Part shown: positions 48,201 to 60,400 of the stretch, in pieces
Layout: every line of letters starts with the position of its first letter
Numbering within the stretch: position 1 is the first letter of the stretch
Source: Caprimulgus europaeus
Taxonomy: Eukaryota > Chordata > Aves > Caprimulgiformes > Caprimulgidae
Direction: 5' to 3'
NCBI GenBank assembly: GCA_907165065.1
Contig: OU015528.1
Location: 27,746,015 to 27,810,014 of the forward strand
DNA length: 64,000 bases
The notes under the pieces: generated by a model
What the model was told of the DNA's origin: nothing
Database searches by the model: none
What the model saw: the letters and a program-made list of their open reading frames with translations, nothing else
Made by a program: the position numbers and the translations under genes

Positions 48201-51200
48201 CAAGTAGCACATCAGCTTCTTACAGGTGCAAAACCAGATTATTGAATTCACACAGTGAAAAAATATCCCTGCAAGTGTAAATTCTAGTTTAGCCTGTTAT
48301 TTTGGGCACAATGCTGAGACACCAGATATTTTTGTTATTTGGCACCAGTTCTGGCAAGGTTCAAAGGCAATGCAGAGCTTCAACATCTCCCATGAGGCAC
48401 CTGTTGGTACTGGAATACTTATGTCCCTATGAACCTAAACTTTTGCCATAACTCAAGGAATCCTAGCCTTAACATTTTGACAGAGCTTGAAACCTGCTAG
48501 TTCACCCTTTAAGCCTGAATGAGATTCCCACAACAGGAAACCCCCTCCCTGCCTCACCTGCAGGGCTGAATCAGGAAACAGCCTTCAAGCACAACCTCTT
48601 GGTCAAGTGCTTGTGCAAAGGCAGCTGAAGACAAGACTGTTTGGCACTGGCCAGGAAATGCTCCCCAGCATGCCCCAGTGGCACAGCAATTAGGAAACTC
48701 CCTTGGAATGCAGCCATTCCCCACTGGCTTGCTCAGGCAGCTTCCTGATCAGAGGTTTCTGTGAAATCCACTCCCATTTCTGCTCCTATGCTATTAAGGA
48801 AGCCTCTGCATGTTGAGCAGTAGGCTGTGACTTGCTCCAGGCAAAGGGCATCCAGAACGACACAGAGGGATGCAGAGCAGAGGAAAAAATAACCCATCTC
48901 AAGGATTTCCAGCCTTGGAGTAAGTGGGGGTGGAAGTATCTCTATCATCACCTGACTGCTGAGACATCTCAGAAGGAAAGAGTACTCCCCATCCAGATGT
49001 CATGCTACATCAGAGACAACAACAACAAAACCCAACAGAATACCAATTCCTTAAATTTTATGCTGATATTAATTTCTTCCTCTACTCTTCCTTCACGCAA
49101 AGCAAACGAGTCAGTGGAGGACATCTGCTCATACCTCCTCTGCATGCTCATGGCATGTTTCCCATCTGCAAGGTAAAGCCTTTAAGGGCTACCTTGTCTG
49201 TGATGAAACTTGGCACTGGTGGTTTCTACAAGGACCTACAAACTGCCAGCCACCAATTTTGGCCATGCATTATTTCATCATTTTCTCCTACCTGCCAGCA
49301 ACCTGCTAGGGAAGACATGGAATTGGGCATTAGACAAACAATCCAGTCGAGATGAGGGACAGGGGTAAAAAAAAAAGGGCAGTGTTTAGAGAAATCAACT
49401 TGGATAAGCCGAAGGGCTTAGAAGTTCAGGGTCACTTCCCGCTTTCCTGTGCATGTTGATCCATTAGACTTACCTTTGTTCTCTCTATCCAAAGCATATT
49501 TGCAGCTTCAAGCCAATCTTTCCATGTTTCTCTCTGTTCCTGAGAAGGGGCATAGTGGTAGGTGGTTTAGAACAATAAGATGAGGCTGTTTGTCCGTTCA
49601 CATGCCAGTAGACAAACTGACAGAACTTAGCATGCATTATATAATGTTGTTCAGTCAGAATCTGTATCTGATATGGATTTGATACAGTTCTTAAAACTTT
49701 GCAAGATTTTTTAGAATCTGTCAGCCAACTTAATTTAAAAGTTCTGGAGCTATTAAAAAAAACAAGCTTTCTAAAGTGTAAATGTGACTTTCATTAAAGT
49801 CAGTTTTAGTCAGAACACCAAAGGAACTTTTTGCATTTAAATAGTGAACGCACCAGAGACTCATGTACGGACCATGCAGAGTTCATGTATAATAGAGTCC
49901 AGGTATGCAGCTGGCAATGCTAAGCTGGTGACTTAGAGCTAACTCGGTAAGGCTGAGACATATATATTAACTAACTACAGAGCCTAAATCAGTAAGGCTG
50001 AGACAAACTGTACTACAAACTTCTTTTTGAAGTGTTTCAATTCACGCTCAAACAAGTGAGCAGAAACATCTAGGGAATGTACGGCTGGGATCTATCTCAC
50101 CCAGCTTGACATATCTACATCAATGAAGTCTAGAGAGTGATTCATCTGACTAAAAGTAGATGCCTGCTTTAAAATGAGTTGACTCACTTTCTGGACAATA
50201 TTGACTGTTCTGACTAGATCCCTATTGACTATGATGCCAGGCCTATCAGCTGCCTCTACCCAGTATAAAACAGGAGAGAAATTCAATGAGTTTGACCAAA
50301 GGCTAGGGATATTCCAGGACATGATCATGTAAAGTAGTAGCTAATATATATCTTCCAATTTTAATTGTAGAGGACCTATTGATGATCCTACAGAGACCTC
50401 ACCATAGCAGAAATTATACTGAGATAATATGCCCAAAATAGGCATTAATCAAAAATAGAAAAAAAAAAGAGGTAGAAAGGAATTATTCTGTTTTTAATTT
50501 TTTTAAATCTCCCATAAGTACAGAGCTATTTTTTTTACAATGATATTTTATACTGTGCATATATGCACCATATATATACCATTTATGAATATTCACCATG
50601 AACAAACAAACTATTTTTATGTAATCAAAGTCCTGACACATTAGGAAGATTGTATGTTTGATAGTTTTCAGATTATATCATAGGCTTTAAAATATAGCTT
50701 ATAAAAAGATGCAGCTCTTGAAATTCAAAGATATGTAAATAGAAATTATTTTCTTATCCAAGGGAAGACACATTAGTTACAACTTCTTTCACAGAAGCAT
50801 ATTTTTGTGACCGGCATGTGAGTGAGGCTTTTGTTAGATGCACGGAAAACATTACAGTTTTTGGATCATAGAGCCTCTTCTAGAACAAAACTGAACAGTC
50901 ACATAATTTTCTTACAGAGAATAATGTAATGTAATCCAAGTGTTCAAAGCTGATAAATATTTTTTTCTTTCCCTATTTGGCAAATCCCACTCGCCCCTTC
51001 CCCATTTTTCTAATAAACTATAAGCCAGTGTGTGGATTTATTAACATACTACTGAGGAAAGGAGAAGAGGGTTTAAATTCTAACTATTTAGTCACACAGA
51101 GAGAGGAATTATCAAGTTAATGATGAAATGCTAGATTAAGACAAAATAGAAGTAATACTTTCTAGTTATCAAAGGTTAAAAATACTCTGGATGTTTTCCT

Positions 51201-52172
51201 TTAAATAAGGGTTGTGATTATCCACTCCCTTGTACTTGGCCTGCTACCTATACCTGTGGAAGCTGCTGCCAAGTCAGAGATCCCTATCAATTTTGCAAAA
51301 TTGTGGACAATTACACCAGAGGAAAGACAAGTCATAGATTCCATTAAAATATGTATCGCATACATTAAATTTTTAGCGGGACATAAGATAGGTTCATACT
51401 GTTTCTTATAAAATGTATAGAATTTGATCACAGTCATAAGGAGATTGATGACATATTTTCCAAGCACTATGTTTAGATCGTGCATACTTTTTAACAGGAA
51501 GATGGTAACTAAGTCAGCTTTTCATTTTATGCAATTCTTCTGGTAATGCATAGCTCCACATACAGCTGTGCACAACACTGAGTGCAGCAACATCACATTC
51601 TTACACGGTTTTGCTAATGCTGAAGTTAAGCAGAGTGTTTGGAAATGGGAATTAACACCAGTTAGAAGACAACTATGATCCAACTCCAAAAAGGTACCAA
51701 TTGCAGTCATGTACACTACCTATCTACAGACAAGAAGGCATTAACTATTAAGCAGATAAGGAAAACAACAAATTACAGTCCTGAAAACAATAGGGCCACT
51801 CCAAGCATCTGCCACTTTCTACTATCTCCAGTCTCATCTTAGGACAACAGGAAGGAAAATGTTCCTCAAAGCAATCCCAATTAATCATCCTCCTAGGTCT
51901 TTTATACCTTCAGTAAAGCGTGCACTCTTTGAAAACAGATCCATGTTTTTCAAAGTTCAGTATTAAGAGGGAGATTCAAAAAGAGATTCAGACAGATTTT
52001 AGGGTTCTACATTGAAAGTTGCAGTTCTCAAAATTGAAACTCAGCTGCCATCTTTTGGTGTTGAAATGTGTTGGTCCCTCATCTTTGACACTCCAGCTCT
52101 CTTAGGGCAATAAGGTTTCTAGCAGATCTGCAGTGACAAATTGTTGCCATCCACTGGCCTTGGCCCTCTGAC
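45276..52172. other. Long noncoding stretch, no gene seen
   Basis: Mostly AT-rich. Chance-length frames occur at 46842-47111, 47337-47582, 48832-49176, 49002-49355, 50092-50328 and 51201-51485; none shows a domain I recognise. A small imperfect direct repeat at 49938-50005 is listed separately. No named repeat family is visible. Confidence 0.5.
49938..50005. repeat. Imperfect direct repeat of about 26 bp
   Basis: AGCTAACTCGGTAAGGCTGA (from 49938) and GCCTAAATCAGTAAGGCTGA (from 49982) are about 44 bp apart, and both are followed by GACA. Function unknown; it may be a slippage product or part of an unnamed repeat. Confidence 0.6.
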
Positions 52173-53790
52173 AGACAGGTTGGAAGTGATCCTTGGAGGT
52201 CAGCTAGTCCAACTTCTCATTCAAAGCAGCTCCAACTAAAGCAGGTCACTCAGGTTTTATTATCTCCAAAAACTGAGATTCCACAATATCTATTGAAAAT
52301 ATGTTCCAGCATTTGACCATCCTAACAGTGAAAATATTTTCCCTTACATGCAGAATTTCCTGTGTCACAACATGTGTCCATTAGCTCTTCCCCTACCCCC
52401 ATATACCTCCAAGAAGAGTCTGGATGTCTCCTCTATATTTGCCCCACCATGGTCTCCTCATATGCTTATACTCTAGCCTGTGTGATCTTAGTGACACTGA
52501 CACATTCACAACAGTATGTCAATGTCCGGTGCTGAGCAGTGAAAACCAGTACTCCAGAAGCAGCCTCACAAGTGCAAAGCAGAGGGGAATAATTACTTCC
52601 CTGACCCGCTGGTTACATCTTGCTAATATAATCCACTGTGAAGGTGACCTTGTTTGCCCCAACTGCCAATTTATGCTCAATGTGTCCACCAGGACTCCAA
52701 GTCCCTTTCTGCAAAGCAGCTCTCTAGTCAGTTGACCTCCAGCATGCTAAGTGCAAGAGGTCATTCCACGCCCAACACGGGACTTCCCAATTGCTTTTTC
52801 TGAGCTTGATGAGGCTCCTGGCAACCCATTCTTCCAGCCTGTCCTGGTCCCTCTGAATAACCAGCCCTGCCCTCCAGCATATCAACTGCTCCCCTACAGG
52901 CTGGTATCATCCATAAACTTGCTGATAGTGCACCTTCTCCTATATTCCAGATTATTAACAGTGAAGACACCAAACAGCACTGACCCCAGAATCTGTCCCT
53001 GACGGGGACTGCCACTAGCAACCAGCTGTCAGATGGACTCTGCACTGCCAATCACAACCTGCTTAGCCTGGTAGCTCAGTCAGTTTTACATTCACCTTAT
53101 CTGCTTATCCTGTTTACATCTCAATATTTTGACAGGTAGGATACTATTGAAGACCTCGGGAAAAGCTTTGTTAAAGTCAACGTAAACAATATTCACTATT
53201 CTTCCCTTGTTCACAGAACCAGTCGTTTTATCATGACCAACCAATCAGGCTGATCAGGGGCAGTTAGCCCTTGGTAAATTCATGCTGCCAGTTTCTAATC
53301 ACCTTCTTGTGCTTTATGAGATAAAAAATGGTTTCCAGAAGGAAATAACATTTCCTTTGAATGACATTTGCCTTTTTCTTCTGCCCTCAATCACCACAAC
53401 CTGTTGAAGTCAATGGGCAGCAGACTCACAGTGACATGGGCTAGCTTCCTCGGCAACCTTTGATGCATCCCATCTGTTTCCATGAACTTGTGTATGTCCA
53501 GTTAGCTTAAGTGCTCAGCCTTTACTGTGGCTACAAGAGTAAATATTACCAATAAAAAAGCAAAACAAAACAATGAAAGGCAAAAAGGCATTGAACATGT
53601 CATCTTCTTCCATGCCTTTTGTCAGTAGTTCCTCCTGCCACACAGAGTACTTGGCCTACATTTTCCATAGGCTGCCTTTCTGTCTAAAACCCTTTTTGTT
53701 GCCCCTCACATCCCTTGCTGTTGCAACACCAGCTGAGCTTTGCTTTTCCTAATTCCTGCCCTGCAGACTTGGGCAATTTAAAAAGAGGGA
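52173..53790 (-). mobile_element. CR1 LINE of intermediate age, 3' half
   Basis: The left end matches the reversed CR1 3' UTR (GGTTGGAAGTGATCCTTGGA). Upward from there the ordered RT landmarks follow: the CAGTACTCCAG region (52550-52560), the AGCCTGTCCTGGTCCCTCTG block (52837-52856), the catalytic box reading FMDD (about 52905-52920), and the AAGTCAACGTAAAC region (53175-53190). The linker portion (53690-53780) aligns with 17110-17200 of young copy 2. Many indels break the frame. It lacks the octamer 3' repeats. Confidence 0.92.
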
Positions 53791-56700
53791 TAAATAAGTT
53801 GTTTCTTCATGTCCATTCCTCACTTTCTATATCCTCTGCTCTGGCTCACCTAATAAATACAGATTACTTTTTATAATGTCTTACTGTGAGAAAAAAGGTT
53901 TTACACTGAAGAACATGAATTTACTTACCTTTGACTACTCTGAGCCTGTCTGAAGGTCTAAACTGAATGATATTTCTTCTCAGTTCATACGCAGAGGCAT
54001 TTGACTTGTACTTCTGGAGCTTCCCAAGGCTTTCAAGCAATTCAAGGGCCATACCTGTACTGGGACTGTAACACATGATGAGCCCTTGTGTTATTCTGCA
54101 GAAGCCAAGCGCCTAGTTGTTGACGCAAGACAGAGGAGGTGGTGATGCTGATATCGCTGCATTATTCTAGGCTTCAGCCCAATCCTTTTCCATCACTAGA
54201 GTGGTGAAACTTCCACTGTGAGCTGTTAAAAGGGTGACCTCTCCCCTTGTTTTTCCAAAGGATAGCATAGGTTTGATATGATTGACATGGGAAAGGGAAG
54301 GTTTTCTAACTGAAAATCAACAGTTAAAAGTCTACCTATTTTTCAGTTGCTTAACTTTACTGTTTATAGCATAATTTGGGATTAATTGCAATTTCATTCT
54401 TTCCTCTGTACTTATGGGGGAGTCATGAATCTCCAGACTGATATGCTGTAACTCCAGTGCCACAGTGTTACAGAAAGGAGGGAGAAGAACTGAAAGCTGG
54501 AAAGAAGGCTAAATCATCTGAGATTTACCAGAAATTAAAACCAATAGGTACACAGGAGAGCAGCAGTTTGGGAAGTCAAAGGAACACAACACAGTACTTC
54601 AGCACTTCAGTACGCAGTTTTAATGTTGACTGAAAATATTAATCTTACCAAACTGAAGCCTGTGGTATGTGTCCTTTGTCTCTCTCATCTGTATGAAGAC
54701 ACGCAGAAAGCATAGCCATTCCAGCAATATTCCATATTTGCTATACTTCAGATGTGGAATTTATTTCATATATGTATTTATCTTAAAATTTATGCACAGA
54801 AAAATATGGGGGGGGGAAGTACATATGTATAGAAAATTCAAATATAGATGTGCCATGGTCCAAAAGATTCTATCTTAACCATTCTTCATGAAGGAGAGAA
54901 ATTTATTTCCAAATCTCAGTCTTAAAAATATCCAGTATATATGGCTCTGTATGGATGTTTAGGCTCAACCTCCCTCCATCCCCAAGCCCTGCAAACCCCA
55001 GATTTTAGGTCTTTGGATGCAGTGCAATGTTCTGTGGCACACAGGCTGAAAGTAGATAACAGAAGGAAAACACAATAGGGTGGGTATCAGCCAAAAGGCT
55101 TTTTCTAATTAATTTCTCTATTGTCTACGTCCATCCTACATGGACATGCTGCACATAATATGAAAGTTAGTTTTCTATTTCTATTTTCTTGTAAATACCA
55201 CAAGATGACAGTTGCACCCCACAGAAATAAAGAGCACAGTTAACTATTCGACCAGGTGCACCCCCTTCAAAATGCCTGTAGCAACTGGGCTAAGCAAACT
55301 ATGGGAAATATTTATCAGAAGACCCACCACCTCTCTTCATCACCCTTTTAAAGAGCAACAGGGAACTGGTAGCAGCACCCAATTGCCTTGATTTCAGGTT
55401 TCTTAATCAGTATGAACAAGAGGGATAATGCTTTGTCTTGCTGTTGTATCTGAATGGTGTGGATGCTGGATCCTTTAAAGGTGGAGTAAAGCAAGAGGGA
55501 GCCCTGCCTTCCCCAAGCTGCTTATTTCCACCTTTTCTTGCACTGACGCTGCTCTTCACATAGTGAATCTTCATAGCTAACAAGTCCCTGTAAAAGGTAA
55601 CTTTTTTTGTCCTGTACATTTTAATCTGAATTAAACTTTATCTAGGTTGTTGTACAGCCATGTGAATGCTAATACCAAGAGGAAGGAAGAAGAGGATGAA
55701 GGTGGATTATATGTTTCTCTTTGGAAACAGCACGAGTTTAAGCTATATTAAACCAATTGTGGAACAACTTGCTGTTACCTAACCACTAGGAGTGGTTCCA
55801 GAACTTGCCATTGGTTTGAGTATTTAGTGCATAACTGTAGAAGGCGACTCTGTTGCAGGATGACACTATTACTGTCATTCAGAAACAAGCTAGTCAGGCT
55901 GCTACCAATTCATGAGCTACTAGCCTGGCAAGGCAACGACTGTGTTAGGTTAGTGATACCGTTATGTCATTTTTTTACCTGCAGGTTTTCAGCATCACAG
56001 AATTACCCAAAATCTCAGTTGTTCCTAGAACGACACAGTGCCACGAGACCCACAATGATCAAGAGGAGATATGGATACTGTGCATGCACACATTCATGAC
56101 TCAGAGGTGACCCTATGAAACAACTGCCTCCTAAATTATATTACATTCCATATTTTGAGGAGATTTGAGATTTCACATCAAAATTTGTTCAATAAAAAGT
56201 TAGGAGTTATCTGTTAGATTTTTCTTCCCCAACTTAAAAGTTTAAGGGGCTCTTAAACTGCATGGAATATTTTGTCCCTAATTAATTTTACATATTGGAG
56301 TAAGTAGAGTCTTAATACATAATCTGGTACACAATTCAAGAGCTACTTCCTGTAGTTGCTAGTTTGTGGTAATGACATGTCATTTCTGTAGATGGTGTAA
56401 ATAGTTGGCTCTGTTTTTATACTTCAGTAAAATCTGTTTGCATAGCTTATACTTCTCCTTTCATTACAATTAGGCAGGCAGAGGTTCAAACAACTAAGCT
56501 TTGTTGTTCACGTCTGTAAGTCAAACAACCACTGCAAAGTATAAAATGTTTTTAAAACAATATAACAACGTGCAAACCACTGAAGTTGTACTGAAATTGC
56601 AGTGTTCTTTGAGAAGTGACTGATGTGCAACCAAAGAACACAAGTATCAGCTGCTTGCAATATTCCCTCTCCATACACCCTTATTTCTTGTGTAAGTGGT

Positions 56701-59608
56701 GCATCATGGAACATGAGGAAGAGTACTTACGTAGCTAAATTCTGGAAATCAAACACTATAAATGTATACACATCCAAACTGTAGCTTGTATCCAGACAAA
56801 AGATTATATATTCATACTAACAATCTACTTCTTTCTTCCACCTCGACAAAAATGCTGAAGGGTCCTTTTTCAGAGATCAAGATACATATGAAGTATTTTA
56901 AAATAGTAAACCCTTCCTAAAAATTAATTTGCAACACTGCTGCAGAATATGAACTCAACTGGTGAGTTTCTTTGCAAGTATCTTTACTTACTGTCTCCGA
57001 GTAGTGAATTGGCAGCAGCTTTGTCCAATTAATTTTGACATGAGCAAAGCATGATAAAGAGAACTATTTATCAGTACTTAAGTCCTGACTACCTTTATCA
57101 TCCTTAAGACATTACACAAAACACTAGGACTTGAGAGATGATCCAACATTTTCTGAGGAACACTGCTCAACTGGACTCCAGTTCCAACAGACTTGCATGT
57201 CTTTTAGGTATCTGAGTTCAGGTCCTTCAAGAAGAGATGGGAGCTGTGACTTCAAGAGCTTCTGTTCCTTGACCCAATACGTGGAAAGCACCAGCAGAAA
57301 GAACAGCACGCTTGGTGAGCCTGGTACAGTGCTGCATTTGATAGCTCATGCTCAACATGTGCCACCCTAGATAGCTGGCCTGCAGCAGTCTCTCCTTCTC
57401 CCACACCCAGGCACATGCACCTGCTTATTTACTACTTCCTTTCCAAATGTTAAACTTCCCAGAGCTTCATTTGCATTTACATAGCTGTGAGTTTTAACAT
57501 TTATTGCTACCTCCTATTTGAGATCAGCAAGCTGTACTAAGGCAATAACAAATTATCCCAAAATACGTTCAGTGATTGGTGGCTTTGCTTTTGCTAATTT
57601 TAAAATTTGTTCCTAACATCCAGTGAGCAGAACTCTGCTGTGGCACTGGAGAAAGGGGAAACTTAAAGAGAAACTCTGTCATCAGGCAGGACAACCTATT
57701 TTCAAGACACCTGAAGGTAAGTGGAGGCATTCTAGCCTGGAGAGCTGTGGTCTTTAAGGACAAACAACAGCTTTTTAGAAGGCCAGTGACTGTACAGCAT
57801 ATTGTTTATGGTGGAGTTTTGTCATCTACCAAGGCAGGTGAAGATCTGTTGCACTCCCTAAAAGGCCATCTAAAATCCTGTCAATTTTTCCTTCAAAAAC
57901 TTGCAAACATCACATCCCCTCACTCTCCATGAAAACATGTTGAAGAATACTGAAGCTGCTTCAATGATTTGTTTGAAGAGTGCCTGTTTCTCTCCAGCTG
58001 GCACGGAACCATTTCCAGGCATACAGAAGAAGCCAGCATCACCGACTTCTATACTCAGAAACTGCAACTTGCCATTGAAACCAGCAAGAACAGACAAAAC
58101 CCAAGTTTTGCTTTCTGTATCTTCCCTGGGACGAGAACACCAAAAAGCAGACTTTTGGTGACCGTTCACTACAACAAATGTTCAGTGTAACATCCAAATA
58201 CCTGGTGGAGTATTTAATGAAGATTTTTTTATAGAACAGTATTAACTTCAAGCCATAAATCTCTCAATTCTACAGTAACTGTGCTTCTGAAGATCTTATA
58301 AAAGGAACTAGAAAGCCTTCCCTCTCCCTCAACTGTAGGGGTTTGTTTTGTTTTGTTTTGGAGGTTTTTTGTGGGTTTTTTCCCTCCCTCAAATAAGAGG
58401 CATGCGACTATGCAGTAGCCCTCTGTGTTCCAACTACATTGCTACAAGAGATGTCCCAAACATTTTGGGATGAGATGGGGACAGGGTAAAAACAAATAAA
58501 GCAAACAGCTGTGTAGAGCTCTTCTATCATTCTCACACCTAACTGAAGCCAGTAGTACCACAATGAGGACAAAGAAGCTCTTAACGTTATGCTGTTATGC
58601 TAAGTAGCCATTCATCAGGCAGTCCTTTCTTAAAAAATAAACAAATAAACAAACAATCAAACAAAAAGAAATAGCAGGCAGCACTTGCTGGGTAAGATTT
58701 TCTTAGCAATGAAGCCACCAGAACCCCTTGAGCAGAGATTTGCAAACTAAGTAATCCTTTGGGAATTCTCCCAGGACATCCAGTTAGTTGATCAAGCTGT
58801 TCCAGTCTTGGACTGAAATGCTGTTAACAACAGTTAGGACTGAACACGGTGGTCACAGCACTGCCTCACAAAGGGACACAGTTCCCAAACTACCGAAGGC
58901 CCAGTTAATGTACCTAATACAATGCAACTGCTTCAGCTACTCAGAGCCCTAAGCCTATTTGAGGAAGCCAGCACCAAAATCATCACTGTAAGGAATATTT
59001 TTACTATTTGGATTACAAGTACAGGACTTGTTAGTCTCCTTTCGTACACTGACTCTGTATTGGGCAGTGCTATTCTAAGTAATTAGCATTATGCTGGAAT
59101 GAGGTGAGAATATCACCAGAAAGCCGACTCCCTGTATTTAAACCTAGTGTACAGATATTTTGCAGTCATATTGCATATAGTGACTATAAATGCAAATTGA
59201 GCCAAATAGCTACTAGGATATGTTTTCAGGGTGGAATTTCTATAGGACTTCAGGTTCCATGACATCTTGTAAGAAGAAACAACTGAAGATATGATGCTTT
59301 TTCTGAACTTAAAACTACTTGGGATGGAGTTTTTCCAGGCCAGATGTCTGCCTCAAGCCGATGTTTTCAGAAGAATTTTCAACAAGAATGTAAGGATGAA
59401 ACTGGGGGAGAAAAAACCTCCTGTTTTTACTCAGGTACAGAAAAAGGCTTCTTAATATAGTTGAAGAGGTCTTTACTTTGAGAGAGAACTGGAAATTTAA
59501 TGGGAGAGTAGACTTTGAATCAGGGATATGCCTTTTGGGCAGCTTTTCTATTGAACATCATGATAAAGCAATAAGCTTTTGAATCTCAAACTGTACATGC
59601 ACAGCAAT
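53791..59608. other. Long noncoding stretch, no gene seen
   Basis: AT-rich DNA. It contains a G7 run near 54810, GTTTT-type repeats at 58340-58380 and an (AAAC)n-like run at 58633-58668. Frames at 55827-56099 and 57870-58169 are open without any recognisable domain, and the latter overlaps frames on the other strand. Confidence 0.5.
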
Positions 59609-59637
59609 AATTAAAAAAAAAAAAAAGAAAAAAAAAG
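59609..59637. repeat. A-rich run
   Basis: Two A tracts separated by a single G, about 29 bp in all. No processed gene copy is recognisable upstream on the plus strand. Confidence 0.85.
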
Positions 59638-59689
59638 AGTTAGAAGCTGGATTTTCTGAAAATTCTGTGGCAGCAGCCATGCTGCAAGT

Positions 59690-59850
59690 TGGCCCCAGCA
59701 GTTGCCCCGACCCGAGGCGGCGGCGGAGACTGCAGGTAGGGCTGGGGCTGCACTGTGCTCCCTGCTCCCTCTTCTGGCACGCAGGCCAGCGGCCGGCCGA
59801 GGACAGGGGTCGGAGTGCTGGGAGGCTGCAGCAAACCCATCCTGGTGGGT
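59690..59850. promoter_or_regulatory. Isolated CpG-rich patch, possible first exon or promoter
   Basis: About ten CpG dinucleotides fall within roughly 130 bp, including a CGGCGGCGG run, whereas the surrounding kilobases are AT-rich and nearly free of CpG. On the plus strand, GACTGCAG|GTAGGG (about 59729-59742) is a good 5' splice-site match. An ATG at 59679 opens a frame of 19 codons up to that site (MLQVGPSSCPDPRRRRRLQ). On the minus strand a well-placed ATG begins MAAATEFSENPASN, but no splice donor follows before a T run. This could be the start of a transcript in either direction or just a GC-rich relic. Confidence 0.4.
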
Positions 59851-60298
59851 ACACCTCACGGCTGTGGCTGCCTTCAGCTGGGATTTACACTGGGCAGCAA
59901 GCTTCTTGCGGAGAACTGGTGGTCTCCAACGAGCTGTTTCTCAGCTTCTGAGTTCCAAATTCGGGCTTCTGGAAACGCCCTGCAGAAACACCCAGCAGTA
60001 CCTACCCCACATACACGGCCTTCGTGACTGCAGCTTCCGAGCACTGTACACCTTTCAAAGAACGAAGCGTCACAATAAATTTGCACTAGGAAAGCCCTAA
60101 TAATGCAGAAAGGACACATCATGTGTGCACAAGTTCATGAAAAAGCCTCTGGCTGAATTTAACATGGCTCTGAAGTTATGGCTAGCGCCCCTCTTGCTGA
60201 ACTATTACTCTCAAATAACCTGTAAATTACCTCAATTGAAACTGTGCTTTGATTAAATTAAGAACACTCGGAATTACTAGCCATTCTTGTATTGAATT
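59851..60298. other. Noncoding stretch next to the CpG patch
   Basis: Base composition falls gradually back to AT-rich. Several overlapping plus frames continue into this part up to 60100 but show no domain. No repeat recognised. Confidence 0.4.
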
Positions 60299-60400
60299 CC
60301 TCTGTGCCTTAGCTTTCTTAGTACTACAGTGATGATAATACTACTAGCTCCGAATTTTGGGAACTCATTAGTAAGAACACTCAGGTACTCTCCTAACAAT
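60299..60400 (+). mobile_element. MIR/L2-like remnant
   Basis: CCTCTGTGCCTTAGCTTTCT, then TAGTACTACAGTGATGATAA followed by TACTACTAG matches the L2/MIR tail pattern CCTCTGTGCCTCAGTTT...CTGTAAAATGGGGATAATAATAC in order and spacing. Only this tail is convincing. Confidence 0.55.

Noticed and set aside
50092..50328. 78-codon minus frame that at first sight resembled a retroviral envelope piece
   Set aside because: I could not match any specific motif, and no LTR or other viral gene is adjacent.
59558..59859. Minus-strand frames across the CpG patch, including MAAATEFSENPASN
   Set aside because: The frame runs into a T tract that would encode only Phe, and there is no splice donor before it. 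Kept only as part of the CpG-patch entry.
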